Shown one piece after another: positions 1-9,087 of a stretch of 64,000 nt of DNA; the first letter of the stretch is position 1, and each line of letters opens with the position of its first letter. The DNA lies in NCBI GenBank assembly GCA_902634885.1, contig CACPLR010000003.1:46343-110342 (forward strand). The letters are read 5' to 3'. This DNA is from an uncultured Pelagibacteraceae bacterium (GTDB lineage Bacteria > Pseudomonadota > Alphaproteobacteria > Pelagibacterales > Pelagibacteraceae). The notes under the pieces are model-generated. The model was given only the letters and a program-made list of their open reading frames with translations. It searched no databases and was not told the DNA's origin. A program made the translations under genes and the position numbers.

Positions 1-1064
1 AAATCAAATTCCCATGCTCTGTTTTGTTTTGCTAATAATTGACGTTGTAACTTATTTGCAAGTTTAGTTATAATATCTTGAAAACTTGTTAGCTGTTGGT
101 CCAAATTTTTTCTGAGTTTGGAAATTTCTTCAGGGCTTTCAAGGTTTTCAGCTTTTGCAACTTCATCAAATTCGGTTGTAAATACTTTATAATCTTTATC
201 TCCAACACCTAAATTTTTCTTTTGAACAACACTTTCAGATTGTTGGTTTTCATTTTCTTCACTTGTTGTCTGTTCATCAAGTCGAAATTCGTTTATGTCG
301 TCTAAACCATCCACTCCTTCATTTAAAGAGTCATCCTCTTTTTTATCTTCAGAGCTATCTGAATCATTATCATCTTGATTATTGGAGCTTGAATTATCTT
401 GGTTATTATCTTCTAGAGTCTCCTTTTTTTCATTATTTTCTTCATTATCAAAAATTTCCATATTCTCTAATATTTCTGAAAATTTTGAATTGTAGATCTC
501 TTGATTTTCTAAGTTTTTATTTAAATATGTAATATGTTTATCAAAAGTATCTCTCAACTCTTTCTCCCAAAAACTTAAAATTTTTTGAGCCTCTGGCTCA
601 ATTTGTACTTTTAAAAATTTGTCTAACATATAAATTTCAAATGCATCTGAAATATTTACATCGTCTTTTTTTTTAATTTTTGTAAGATCAATTTTTTTTA
701 ATTTATTTGAATAGTTATTTTGGAAATTCTTTGAAATTCCCATTAACATTTCCGATCCTAACATTTCATATCTAATTTTTTCAGACAATTTATATAACGA
801 TTGGCAACCATGATTAGATGGCATACTTTTTTCGAAGATTGATTTATTTGAAAATTTTCTTTTTAAAGCTTCAGAATCATTTTCTGCTCTTATTTTTATA
901 AATTCATTTTTATCTTTGATATTTTCAATGTTACTTACCTTAAAGTTTTCTTCATTTAATCGTTTCCTATCTTTGGGATTTGAAAAGTTATCTTCAGAGA
1001 TTACTTTAACGGTTGATAATATTGCTTGCTTAAATTTTTCTTTGAAACTGTCTTCTTTGTTCAT
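1..1064 (-). CDS. cobT: Cobaltochelatase CobT-like subunit, 5' part (truncated by window edge)
   Basis: The frame is open from the ATG at 1062-1064 to base 1, giving about 354 N-terminal residues; the C-terminal part, where CobT proteins carry a VWA metal-binding domain, lies outside the window. The visible part has a mixed N-terminal domain, then an Asp/Glu/Asn/Ser-rich acidic linker (about bases 280-460), then the CobT-typical stretch reading LLAKQNRAWEFD at the edge. Its start abuts the stop of cobS, which is transcribed first. In B12 makers CobT works with CobS and CobN to insert cobalt. SAR11 bacteria are regarded as B12 auxotrophs or users of other methionine routes, so the substrate here is uncertain. 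Confidence 0.9.
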   Translation of the reverse strand, partial: MNKEDSFKEKFKQAILSTVKVISEDNFSNPKDRKRLNEENFKVSNIENIKDKNEFIKIRAENDSEALKRKFSNKSIFEKSMPSNHGCQSLYKLSEKIRYEMLGSEMLMGISKNFQNNYSNKLKKIDLTKIKKKDDVNISDAFEIYMLDKFLKVQIEPEAQKILSFWEKELRDTFDKHITYLNKNLENQEIYNSKFSEILENMEIFDNEENNEKKETLEDNNQDNSSSNNQDDNDSDSSEDKKEDDSLNEGVDGLDDINEFRLDEQTTSEENENQQSESVVQKKNLGVGDKDYKVFTTEFDEVAKAENLESPEEISKLRKNLDQQLTSFQDIITKLANKLQRQLLAKQNRAWEFD

Positions 1065-2039
1065 TTAAACTTGAACATTTATCATTGACTCGGGCAAATC
1101 TTCTCCAAAACATCTTTGATAGTATTCAGCAATAATATTTTTCTCTACATCATCACATTTATTTAAAAATGTAACCCTAAATGCATATCCAGTGTCTTTA
1201 AATATTTCTGAATTTTCTGCCCAATGCAAAACAGTACGTGGGCTCATAACAGTTGAAATATCACCAGCCATAAAACCTTTTCTCGTAAGTGTTGCTACTT
1301 TAATCATATTAGAGACTTTTTCTTTACCTTTAGCATTATTAAGATTTTTGTTTTTGCTTAAAATGATTTCCATTTCCTTCTCTAAACCTAGATAGTTTAG
1401 TGTGGTAACTATATTCCATCTATCCATTTGGCCTTGATTTATCTGTTGTGTTCCATGATATAATCCGGTTGTATCGCCCAAACCAACAGTATTTGATGTT
1501 GCAAATAATCTAAAAAATTTATTTTGCTTTATTATTTTATTTTTATCTAATAATGTAAAATTACCTTCTGCTTCTAACACTCTTTGAATTACAAACATTA
1601 CATCTGGTCTACCAGCATCATACTCATCAAAAACAAGAGCAATTGGATTTTGAATAGACCAAGGAAGGATACCTTCTTTAAACTCTGTGACTTGCTTCCC
1701 GTCTTTAATTACAATTGAATCTTTACCAATTAAATCTATCCTACTAACATGACTATCTAAATTAATTCTAATACATGGCCAATTTAATCTCGCAGCTATT
1801 TGCTCAATATGTGTGGATTTTCCAGTACCATGATAGCCTTGAACCAAAACTCTTTTATTAAAAGCAAAACCGCTTAAGACTGCTAAAGTTGTTTCTTTAT
1901 CAAATTTATAGCTTTTATCTATTTCAGGCACATATTCTGACTTTTCAGAAAATGCATCCACTTCCATATCGCTTTCAAAACCAAAAGTTTGGTTAACTGA
2001 TAATTTTATATCTGGAGTTTTTTCAATATTAGGTGTCAA
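1065..2039 (-). CDS. cobS: Cobaltochelatase CobS-like AAA+ ATPase
   Basis: A 324-aa AAA+ ATPase of the CobS/MoxR type. Walker A GYHGTGKST lies at residues 68-76 and Walker B ALVFDEYDA at about 134-142, followed by the CobS signature around residues 185-200 (ATSNTVGLGDTTGLYHGTQQ). Length matches the family. The gene sits between the J-domain gene upstream (11-bp overlap) and cobT downstream (adjacent), the usual alphaproteobacterial order. CobS and CobT form the ATP-driven motor of cobaltochelatase; no large CobN catalytic subunit is present in this window, so a role as a MoxR-like chaperone for another target is possible. Family assignment is firm, cobalt chelation is not. Confidence 0.93.
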   Translation of the reverse strand: MTPNIEKTPDIKLSVNQTFGFESDMEVDAFSEKSEYVPEIDKSYKFDKETTLAVLSGFAFNKRVLVQGYHGTGKSTHIEQIAARLNWPCIRINLDSHVSRIDLIGKDSIVIKDGKQVTEFKEGILPWSIQNPIALVFDEYDAGRPDVMFVIQRVLEAEGNFTLLDKNKIIKQNKFFRLFATSNTVGLGDTTGLYHGTQQINQGQMDRWNIVTTLNYLGLEKEMEIILSKNKNLNNAKGKEKVSNMIKVATLTRKGFMAGDISTVMSPRTVLHWAENSEIFKDTGYAFRVTFLNKCDDVEKNIIAEYYQRCFGEDLPESMINVQV

Positions 2040-2556
2040 TTCTATCCTTATAAGTATTTTTAAGTTGAGTATAAGCTAAAGTTATTACTTTAAGTTTATC
2101 TTCAAATTTTTTATTTCCAGAATTCATATCAGGGTGAAATTTTTTAACAAGTTTTTTAAATTTTTCCTGAATTTTTTCCCATTTTAGTCCTACCGATACT
2201 CCAAGTATTCCAAATGCTTTAATATCGTTACTATTAAACTTAAATTTATTCATATGGTTAAATTCATTATCAAATTTCATTTTATCCATTTCATCTTTTA
2301 GCGCGTTATTCCATAAAACTTTAAAAAAATTATCTGACGAACTAAAGCTCTGCGTCGGTTTGTGCCAGGTTAAATCTGATCTCAAAAAATCCATTATCTG
2401 CTGATCATTCATACCAGAGAAATAATTCCAATTTTTATTGAATTCTTTTACATGTTCTAAACATAGTAATCTAAAATTTTTACTATTATCTCTTTCTTTG
2501 GGTGCTTTATATAACCCTTCCTCAAAACAATTGTTCCAATCACAGATATTTTTCAT
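2029..2556 (-). CDS. J-domain protein with N-terminal zinc-knuckle-like motif
   Basis: A 175-aa protein. The C-terminal 60 residues form a J domain with the Hsp70-activating HPD triad at residues 141-143, inside the helix-loop-helix context KKLVKKFHPDMNSG. The N-terminus carries C5, C10, C32 and H35, spaced like a small zinc-binding knuckle. It overlaps the cobS start by 11 bp and is the first gene of the dnaJ-like-cobS-cobT unit, divergent from bolA 20 bp away. A J domain implies it delivers a client to DnaK; co-transcription with cobST suggests, but does not prove, a link to that complex. Confidence 0.85.
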   Translation of the reverse strand: MKNICDWNNCFEEGLYKAPKERDNSKNFRLLCLEHVKEFNKNWNYFSGMNDQQIMDFLRSDLTWHKPTQSFSSSDNFFKVLWNNALKDEMDKMKFDNEFNHMNKFKFNSNDIKAFGILGVSVGLKWEKIQEKFKKLVKKFHPDMNSGNKKFEDKLKVITLAYTQLKNTYKDRIDT

Positions 2557-2576
2557 GTAATATAATATTTATTTAA

Positions 2577-2837
2577 ATGGATATTAATCAACTTTCAGAA
2601 ATAGTAAAAAAAAAAATCCTAGAAAATCAATCAGTCGAAGAAATTTATTTAGAAGATAAATCCTTTTTACATAAAAATCATAAAAATAATGATCCTAAAA
2701 AATTTCATATAAAATTAAAAATTAAGTCAGAAAAACTAAAAAAAATGAATAAAGTGCAATCTAATAGACTAATTTTTAAAATATTAGAGAATGAAATGAG
2801 AGAATATATACATTCGTTACAGATTTTAATTACTTAG
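2577..2837 (+). CDS. BolA family protein
   Basis: An 86-aa protein of the BolA/IbaG fold: the KFHIKLKIKS strand and the loop preceding the helix QSNRLIFKILENEM match the family's class II KH-like core. BolA proteins partner monothiol glutaredoxins in iron-sulfur trafficking. It is divergent from the J-domain/cobS unit, as in many alphaproteobacteria, and its last 12 bp overlap the convergent aroB tail. I cannot separate BolA from IbaG-type subgroups by eye, so no symbol is given. Confidence 0.85.
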   Translation: MDINQLSEIVKKKILENQSVEEIYLEDKSFLHKNHKNNDPKKFHIKLKIKSEKLKKMNKVQSNRLIFKILENEMREYIHSLQILIT

Positions 2838-3932
2838 CTGCGAATTTAAAAATTTTTTTAAAGAAAATTCAGTGATTTGAAAATCGGTTTTTATTTTCCC
2901 AAAATTTTTAAATAGTATTAAGTTAATTTTTTTTGAACTATTTTTTTTGTCAGATTTCATAAATGATATAATTTTATTTATATCTTTTTTCTTAAATAAT
3001 GATTTAAAACTTTTATTTAACGGTATTTTATTTATATGATTTTTTATGAACTTATAAGATTTGTTATTTATTAAACTTTGATTTTTACTAAATTCGATTG
3101 AATTCTTAATTCCAATTATAACTGCCTCACCATGATTTAGTTTTTTTGAAAATCCTAGACAACTTTCATAAGCATGTGCAAATGTATGTCCTAGATTTAA
3201 AACTTTTCTTAAATTTTTCTCTGTTTCATCCTTTTGAACTATTTTTTTTTTTAAATTACAACTTTTGAGAATAGCTTTGTTTATAAATGGCTCTTTAAGC
3301 TTTAAAATATCTTTAATATTTTTGTCTAAGTAGTTAAAACTTTGATAGCCCTCTAATAGGCTACTTTTTAATATTTCAGCATATCCACAAATAATTTCCC
3401 TGGTAGTTAGTGATTTTAGTAAATTTATATCTGATACCACAGCGTCAGGTTGATAAAAACTTCCAATTAGATTTTTGCCATATGAATTATTAATACCTGT
3501 TTTCCCACCTACAGAGGAATCTACTTGAGCCAACAAAGTTGTGGGAATGTTAACAAATTTAATACCTCTTTTATATGTGCTTGCAGAATATGCAGCGACA
3601 TCTCCAGTGATACCTCCTCCAAATGCAATTAAACAATCATCCCTATTAAATCTATTCTTAAAAAGAATGTTTTGAATAATTTCAACAGTTTTTTGACTTT
3701 TATTCTTTTCACTAGGGTTAAATACATGAATCTTTTTCAGGTCAGTTTTTAAATTACTGATTAACCTTTTTTTAAATTTAATAGGAACATTCTTGTCCAC
3801 TACAATCAAAATTTTAGAAAATGATAATTTTTGTGATGTAAAAATTCTGTTTATATTTGAGATTAAATTTGAACCAATAAAAATAGAATATTTTTTTGTT
3901 TTAGTATTAATACTTAGATTATGAGCCTTCAT
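2826..3932 (-). CDS. aroB: 3-dehydroquinate synthase
   Basis: A 368-aa AroB: converts DAHP to 3-dehydroquinate, step two of the shikimate pathway, in the cytoplasm with NAD and a divalent metal. The glycine-rich NAD motif FGGGITGDVAAYSASTYKRG, the segment TTLLAQVDSSVGGKTGIN, and the metal-ligand histidines in LNLGHTFAHAYE and NHGEAV are all visible. Normal length. It overlaps the end of aroK by 14 bp and is co-transcribed behind it. Its 3' end overlaps bolA on the other strand. Confidence 0.97.
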   Translation of the reverse strand: MKAHNLSINTKTKKYSIFIGSNLISNINRIFTSQKLSFSKILIVVDKNVPIKFKKRLISNLKTDLKKIHVFNPSEKNKSQKTVEIIQNILFKNRFNRDDCLIAFGGGITGDVAAYSASTYKRGIKFVNIPTTLLAQVDSSVGGKTGINNSYGKNLIGSFYQPDAVVSDINLLKSLTTREIICGYAEILKSSLLEGYQSFNYLDKNIKDILKLKEPFINKAILKSCNLKKKIVQKDETEKNLRKVLNLGHTFAHAYESCLGFSKKLNHGEAVIIGIKNSIEFSKNQSLINNKSYKFIKNHINKIPLNKSFKSLFKKKDINKIISFMKSDKKNSSKKINLILFKNFGKIKTDFQITEFSLKKFLNSQLSN

Positions 3933-4431
3933 ATATATCTTTTATTTTTTTTACAATTTCAAATTTATCAAGCTTATCACAATTAATTTTATAGTCAGAC
4001 GAAATATATATTTTTGATCTTTCATCTATCAATTTCTTTATCTCATTTATTTTTAAATTTAAAACTAATGGTCTTTTTTTGTTATCTTTAATTCTTTTTA
4101 TCAGTGTAGATGAGTTCCAGTTTAACCAAAAACTAGTTGATTTAGCTAAAGTTTGTTTTCTGATATTTCTATTTAAATATGCACCTCCACCTAAGGCAAT
4201 GACTTGATTAGTATTTTTAAGTTTTTCTATTGAAATCTTTTCCTCTAAATTTCTAAAATACTTTTCACCATTTATTCCAAATATTTCTACAATAGTTTTA
4301 TCTTCTTTTTCCTCAATTAATTTATCGATATCAACGAAATCAAATCCAATTTTCTTGGATAATAATTTTCCAATTGAGGATTTTCCAGCTCCCATCATAC
4401 CGACTAAAACGATGTTTTTATTTGATTTCAT
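3919..4431 (-). CDS. aroK: Shikimate kinase
   Basis: A 170-aa P-loop kinase that phosphorylates shikimate. Walker A GMMGAGKSSIGK lies at about residues 11-22, the shikimate-binding DIDKLIEE follows at about 35-42, and ALGGGAYLN is the central GGG motif. First gene of an aroK-aroB pair with a 14-bp overlap. It is divergent from the small membrane-protein gene 56 bp away, so both promoters must share that short gap. Confidence 0.95.
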   Translation of the reverse strand: MKSNKNIVLVGMMGAGKSSIGKLLSKKIGFDFVDIDKLIEEKEDKTIVEIFGINGEKYFRNLEEKISIEKLKNTNQVIALGGGAYLNRNIRKQTLAKSTSFWLNWNSSTLIKRIKDNKKRPLVLNLKINEIKKLIDERSKIYISSDYKINCDKLDKFEIVKKIKDIYEGS

Positions 4432-4487
4432 AGGTTTCTATATTGAAAAAACACAAATATGTCTTATTCTGAAATTACTTAAACTAT

Positions 4488-4673
4488 ATGCAATTCACAA
4501 AAAAAACAAGCACAGGTGGAATATTTGCTATAGGAAAATTTTTAATTAAACTTATTTTAGTAGTTATTGTTCTTTTTATTGGAGTTGTTCTTGTTGCTAA
4601 AGTTGATTTTCCAGCACCAAATAAAAAAATTGAAAAAGTAATACCTAATGAAAATTTTAAAACAATTAAGTAG
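4488..4673 (+). CDS. Small single-pass membrane protein, unknown function
   Basis: A 61-aa reading frame starting with ATG just after the aroK promoter gap. It has a short polar N-terminus, one strong hydrophobic segment at about residues 15-38 (KFLIKLILVVIVLFIGVVLVAK), then a polar tail. It overlaps the start of the exported 578-aa protein by 26 bp on the same strand, so the two look translationally coupled. No family recognised. A hydrophobic 73-aa frame on the opposite strand covers almost the same bases; I prefer the plus frame because it is in line with the downstream gene and fills the gap exactly. Confidence 0.6.
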   Translation: MQFTKKTSTGGIFAIGKFLIKLILVVIVLFIGVVLVAKVDFPAPNKKIEKVIPNENFKTIK

Positions 4674-6384
4674 TTTCTTTTTTGTATTTTTAGTTTGTAA
4701 TCCAATAAATAATATAAAAGCCAATGAGCCAGTAGATATTTGGAATATTGAAAAAAGAGAAATCCCTGAAGATCAATCTATAATTCAAAATAAAAATGAA
4801 GATAGCACTGACGTTATTCAAGGAATAAAAATTGAACAACAAAACGAAAAAATATTAGTAAACAATTCCTTAAGTGTATCAGACATCAAACTAGCTGGTT
4901 TATATGATCCTGAAGAAAATGGACTATCAATAGATATGTGGTCAAATAGCAATGGAGAAGATATCAAAAGCACTTTAAAAAATTTAACTTCAAAGGATTT
5001 GTCTAAATTTTCAGAAAAGATCCTTGATATTGCATTATTAACAAATTCTTACATTCCAAATACAAATATTTCCTCAAAAGAATTTTTGGACTTTAAGTTT
5101 GATTATTTAATTAAAAAAGAAAATTTCGATTTAATAAAAGAATTTCTAATTAAAAACCCAAATTTAATTGAGGGTGAAAAATTAATCAAATTTTATACGG
5201 ACCATTATTTGTCAAACTCTCAGTTAGATAAATCATGTGAAATATTTGAGATAACAAATTTAATTTCTAGCGATTACCTCACAAATTTTAAAATGTATTG
5301 TTTAATACATCAAGATAGGAGAGACGAAGCGCAATTATTATTCGATCTTAAAACTGAACTTGGTGATCTAGATAAATTTTTCGTAAATAAATTTAATATT
5401 TTAATGGGTTATAAAAAATCAAATGAAGAACTATCAGAAAAAAATATTCTTTATTTCCATTTATCCCACAAAACCATCAAGAATTTTGAGTATGAACCCA
5501 AAATTGAAACTCCTAAATTTATATGGAACTATTTAGCGACATCCAATTTACTTAAAAATGCAGAGTTTGTTGATATAGAAAATGAAGAACAAATTAAATT
5601 AATTGAGATAGCAACTAATGATGAAGTTTATAATGAAGAAGATTTGTTTAAATTATATATGAGATTTCAATTTGATATCAATCAACTACTAAATTACAGA
5701 AATGCATATAAACTGCTAGAAGATTACGAAGCAAGAGCATTATTATATCAAAGATTATTATTGACCAGCGAAATCCCTAAGAAATTAAATTTGCTTTCTT
5801 TACTAAAAAAATCATTTGATCAATCAAATCTACCTAATGCTTTTGATGAAAAACTTGCAAGTCTTTTAAAAAATATACCAGAGGATGAAATACCCTCAAA
5901 TTACACAACTTTTTTTATGAAAAATAAGGAGCCAGAGAAACTTGCTGAGCTCAAAATTAAATTGAATAATAAAGTTTTTCATCAATCAAAAGTTTTGAAC
6001 TATTTTCAAAATAAAACAAGTCTTCCCCAGGTAGAAAAGGAGACCAATGATTTACTCAAAAAAATAAAAAAAAACAAAAAATATGTTTTTTCTTTAAAGG
6101 ATATAATTGCAGTAGAGTCACTAAAATCAGACGGAGTTCAAATATTGAGAAAATATCAAAAGTTGTATGATTACAACAATAATTTACCATCTGAAATAAA
6201 TACCATGATTGTAAATGGAGAAACTGGATTGGTACTTTTAAAAATTTCTGAAATTATTGGAGAAGATAATTTAGAGGATCTTGGCATAGAATCTGTAGAT
6301 TACATTGTTAGTATTTTGAATGAATTAAAACTGGTAGATTTGAGGAATGAAATTTTACTAAAAGTTCTGCCTTTAAAAGTCTAA
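4648..6384 (+). CDS. Exported protein of unknown function, helical
   Basis: A 578-aa protein with a clear signal peptide: basic start, hydrophobic core FFFVFLVC, and a likely cleavage after residues IKA (about residue 26). No second membrane segment is visible, so a periplasmic location is likely. The mature part is acidic/lysine-rich and reads as mostly alpha-helical, repeat-like segments (for example around residues 120-240), reminiscent of TPR-type scaffolds, but I do not recognise a family. It sits between the small membrane protein and def. Function unknown. Confidence 0.8.
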   Translation: MKILKQLSSFFFVFLVCNPINNIKANEPVDIWNIEKREIPEDQSIIQNKNEDSTDVIQGIKIEQQNEKILVNNSLSVSDIKLAGLYDPEENGLSIDMWSNSNGEDIKSTLKNLTSKDLSKFSEKILDIALLTNSYIPNTNISSKEFLDFKFDYLIKKENFDLIKEFLIKNPNLIEGEKLIKFYTDHYLSNSQLDKSCEIFEITNLISSDYLTNFKMYCLIHQDRRDEAQLLFDLKTELGDLDKFFVNKFNILMGYKKSNEELSEKNILYFHLSHKTIKNFEYEPKIETPKFIWNYLATSNLLKNAEFVDIENEEQIKLIEIATNDEVYNEEDLFKLYMRFQFDINQLLNYRNAYKLLEDYEARALLYQRLLLTSEIPKKLNLLSLLKKSFDQSNLPNAFDEKLASLLKNIPEDEIPSNYTTFFMKNKEPEKLAELKIKLNNKVFHQSKVLNYFQNKTSLPQVEKETNDLLKKIKKNKKYVFSLKDIIAVESLKSDGVQILRKYQKLYDYNNNLPSEINTMIVNGETGLVLLKISEIIGEDNLEDLGIESVDYIVSILNELKLVDLRNEILLKVLPLKV

Positions 6385-6404
6385 AATTTGTTATAAAATT
6401 AGTT

Positions 6405-6929
6405 ATGTCAATTAAAACGATAATCACAGAACCTAATAAAATATTAAGGCAAAAATCCAAAGATGTAATTTCGGTTGGTAGAGATGAACAGAAATTGATG
6501 GATGACATGCTAGACACAATGTACGCTGCAAATGGAATAGGTTTAGCCGCAATTCAAATAGGTATACCAAAGAGGATTATTGTTATGGATATTTCTAAAG
6601 GTGAAGAAAAAAAAAATCCTTTGTACTTTGTAAATCCAGTTATCAAAAATAAAAATACCGAACTTTCAACATATGAAGAAGGTTGTTTATCAGTTCCAAA
6701 TTATTTTGCAGAAATTGATCGCCCAAAAAAATGTGATGTTGAATACTTAGATTATAACGGTAAGAAAAAAGTTTTGAATGCAGAAGGTTTGTTGGCAACT
6801 TGTATTCAACATGAAATGGATCATTTAGAGGGAATACTATTTATAGATTATTTATCAAAATTAAAAAAAACAATGATTATCAAAAAGCTCTCAAAACAAA
6901 AAGAGAAGCCCGATAGAATTATTGTTTGA
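6405..6929 (+). CDS. def: Peptide deformylase
   Basis: A 174-aa metallohydrolase removing the N-formyl group from nascent proteins. The three family motifs are present: GIGLAAIQIG (about residues 45-54), EGCLSVP (Cys ligand, about 91-97) and QHEMDHLEG (HExxH-type, about 133-141). Followed after 3 bp by fmt, whose product adds the formyl group to initiator tRNA, the classic def-fmt pair. Normal length. Confidence 0.97.
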   Translation: MSIKTIITEPNKILRQKSKDVISVGRDEQKLMDDMLDTMYAANGIGLAAIQIGIPKRIIVMDISKGEEKKNPLYFVNPVIKNKNTELSTYEEGCLSVPNYFAEIDRPKKCDVEYLDYNGKKKVLNAEGLLATCIQHEMDHLEGILFIDYLSKLKKTMIIKKLSKQKEKPDRIIV

Positions 6930-6932
6930 TAA

Positions 6933-7853
6933 ATGGATAAAAAAATAGCTTTTTTAGGGACCCCTAATTTTGCAGTTCCTATCTTAAAATCTATTCATCA
7001 AAGTAATTACAAAATATCTTGTGTATTCAGTCAACCTCCAAGAAAGTCTAATAGAGGACATAAATTAAATAAATCTCCTATACATCTATTATCTGAAGAA
7101 TTAGGCATTGAAATAAAAACACCTGAAAATATAGAAAAAGAAATTGATTTCATAAAATCTTTAAATTTAGATTTAGCAATTGTAGTTGCTTATGGACAAA
7201 TTCTTTCAAAGAATATTTTAAGTTTAAGCAAAAATGGTTTTATAAATATACATGCATCTCTGCTGCCTAAGTGGAGAGGAGCAGCACCCATACAAAGATC
7301 GTTAATCAATATGGATAAAATTACAGGCTTAAGTATTATGAAAATAAATCCAAAGTTAGATGAGGGTCCAGTTTGTAACAAATATCCATTAGATATTTTG
7401 GAAAACGAAAATGCTAAGAGTTTGGCTGATAGGCTTTCAAATTTGGCTGCTGAAAAAATATTAACTAATATTGAAAATATTTTACAACAAAAAGCTAATT
7501 TTGAAGAACAAGACTCTTCAATGGCTACATATGCAAAAAAAATTCAAAAAATCGAAGGTAAAATAAACTGGAATAATGAAGCTGATGAAATTTTGGCAAA
7601 GATAAATGGATTGTATCCACAACCTGGTGCTTGGTTTAGTTTCGAGAATGATAGGCACAAAATATTGAGAGCCACTTTATCAAAAAATACTATGAGACCT
7701 GGTGAAATAATTGACGATGAACTAACGATTTCTTGTGGCAATAAATCAATCAAAGTAACTGAAATTCAGAGAGAAGGGAAAAAGCCAAAAAAAACTAGGG
7801 ATTTTCTTTTAGGTAGCAAACTAAAAAAAGGGATCATCTTAAAAAATGAATAG
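6933..7853 (+). CDS. fmt: Methionyl-tRNA formyltransferase
   Basis: A 306-aa enzyme that formylates Met-tRNA-fMet with 10-formyl-THF. The N-terminal Rossmann part starts KKIAFLGTPNFAVPIL. The catalytic region INIHASLLPKWRGAAPIQRS contains the Asn and His of the active site, with LDEGPV downstream. The C-terminal OB-like tRNA-binding domain follows (about residues 205-300). It is sandwiched between def (3-bp gap) and truA (8-bp overlap), a translation-related operon. Confidence 0.97.
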   Translation: MDKKIAFLGTPNFAVPILKSIHQSNYKISCVFSQPPRKSNRGHKLNKSPIHLLSEELGIEIKTPENIEKEIDFIKSLNLDLAIVVAYGQILSKNILSLSKNGFINIHASLLPKWRGAAPIQRSLINMDKITGLSIMKINPKLDEGPVCNKYPLDILENENAKSLADRLSNLAAEKILTNIENILQQKANFEEQDSSMATYAKKIQKIEGKINWNNEADEILAKINGLYPQPGAWFSFENDRHKILRATLSKNTMRPGEIIDDELTISCGNKSIKVTEIQREGKKPKKTRDFLLGSKLKKGIILKNE

Positions 7854-8586
7854 ATATCAAATACTCATAGAATACGTTGGTACTTCATATATTGGTTGGC
7901 AAACTCAGAAAAAGGGAAATTCAATTCAAAAAACAATTCAAAATGTTATTTCAAAACTATTAAAGGAAAATATTAAACTTCATGGATCTGGAAGAACTGA
8001 TAAGGGTGTTCATGCTTTAGAACAATCAGCCCACTTTGACTGTCAAAATAAAATAAAAGATATTAATAAACTAGTCAAATCCCTTAATTTTTTTTTAAAT
8101 AAAAAAAGTATTTCAATTCTTAAAATAAAATTAAAAAAGAATGATTTTCATTCAAGATTTTCTGCAAAAGAGAGAACTTATTTATATATAATTAGAAATG
8201 ATCAATCTCCGTCAACAATAAATCATAATAGAGAATGGAATATCCGAAATAAATTAGATCTCAATTTGATGAAAAAAGGTGCTAAAAAATTAGTCGGAAC
8301 ACACAATTTTTCTACCTTCAGAGCAGCAAATTGTGGTGCGAAAAGCCCAATAAGAACTATAAAAAAAATACAAATTTTAAAATCAAAAAAACAAATTAAA
8401 ATTAGAATTCAATCCCAGTCCTTTTTAAAAAGCCAGGTCAGATCAATGGTAGGGTCATTAAAATATTTATCTGAAAATAAATGGAATTTAAAAAAATTTG
8501 AAGATGTCTTAAATTCAAAAGATAGAAAAAATTGTGCACCACTAGCCCCAGCACATGGGCTTTATTTAGAAAAGGTTAGCTATTAG
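7846..8586 (+). CDS. truA: tRNA pseudouridine(38-40) synthase
   Basis: A 246-aa TruA-type synthase modifying U38-U40 of the anticodon arm. The catalytic Asp sits in GSGRTDKGVHALEQSAHFD (about residues 48-66), and ERTYLYII and HNFSTFRAA follow as expected. Overlaps the fmt end by 8 bp. Its final 11 bp overlap the 3' end of the convergent SET-domain gene. Confidence 0.96.
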   Translation: MNRYQILIEYVGTSYIGWQTQKKGNSIQKTIQNVISKLLKENIKLHGSGRTDKGVHALEQSAHFDCQNKIKDINKLVKSLNFFLNKKSISILKIKLKKNDFHSRFSAKERTYLYIIRNDQSPSTINHNREWNIRNKLDLNLMKKGAKKLVGTHNFSTFRAANCGAKSPIRTIKKIQILKSKKQIKIRIQSQSFLKSQVRSMVGSLKYLSENKWNLKKFEDVLNSKDRKNCAPLAPAHGLYLEKVSY

Positions 8587-9055
8587 CTTTCTTATTACTC
8601 ATTGCAAATTTTTTATTTATTCTCCACCTTGATTCTGCTCTAACTATATAGCCACAACAATTTTTTGATCTACATTTACAAGGAAACTGCCTGTAATCTT
8701 TGTCATATCCGAACCCATAATCACAAGTCAGCTCTTCACCTTTTTTAATATCTTTGATAGCAGTAACCCATATTTTCAAACCTTTTCCTTCATATTCACA
8801 ATTATTTTCACATGAATGATTTATTAATCCCGCTATGTTCCAAGAGAAATCTCCATCCAAAGTATATCTCTTGTTTAGAGTGAAAAGATAAATAGGCTTT
8901 GAATTATCATATTTATCTGACTCATCGATTTGTTTATTGGTAACTATTTTTCCTATGTAATCTATTATTTTTGTTCCAGCTTTAATATTCTTTGATGCAT
9001 AAAGACCTTTACCTTTTTTATCAATGTCAGATTTTTTAATTTTGTACAATTTCAT
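8576..9055 (-). CDS. SET-domain protein lysine methyltransferase
   Basis: A 159-aa stand-alone SET domain with post-SET motif. GKGLYASKNIKAGTKI opens the fold, NHSC lies at residues 79-82, ELTCDYG with the catalytic-type Tyr at 108-114, and a zinc-binding-type C-x-C-x4-C at 126-133. All residues expected for SAM-dependent lysine methylation are present, so it looks active; the substrate is unknown. It is the last gene of the dapD-dapE-deacetylase unit, 32 bp behind the deacetylase gene, and its tail overlaps truA by 11 bp. Bacterial SET proteins are sporadic and several derive from eukaryotes; direction of transfer cannot be judged here. Confidence 0.9.
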   Translation of the reverse strand: MKLYKIKKSDIDKKGKGLYASKNIKAGTKIIDYIGKIVTNKQIDESDKYDNSKPIYLFTLNKRYTLDGDFSWNIAGLINHSCENNCEYEGKGLKIWVTAIKDIKKGEELTCDYGFGYDKDYRQFPCKCRSKNCCGYIVRAESRWRINKKFAMSNKKANS

Positions 9056-9087
9056 TAAGTTTCTATTTAGATATATGAATTAATTAA

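Noticed and set aside
263..532. 89-aa plus-strand frame rich in His, Leu and Tyr
   Set aside because: Antisense shadow of the acidic linker of cobT; the odd composition is the complement of Asp/Glu/Asn codons.
4484..4705. Hydrophobic 73-aa reading frame on the minus strand opposite the small membrane protein
   Set aside because: It overlaps two plus-strand genes, and hydrophobicity on one strand tends to mirror the other in AT-rich helices; the plus frame fits gene spacing better.
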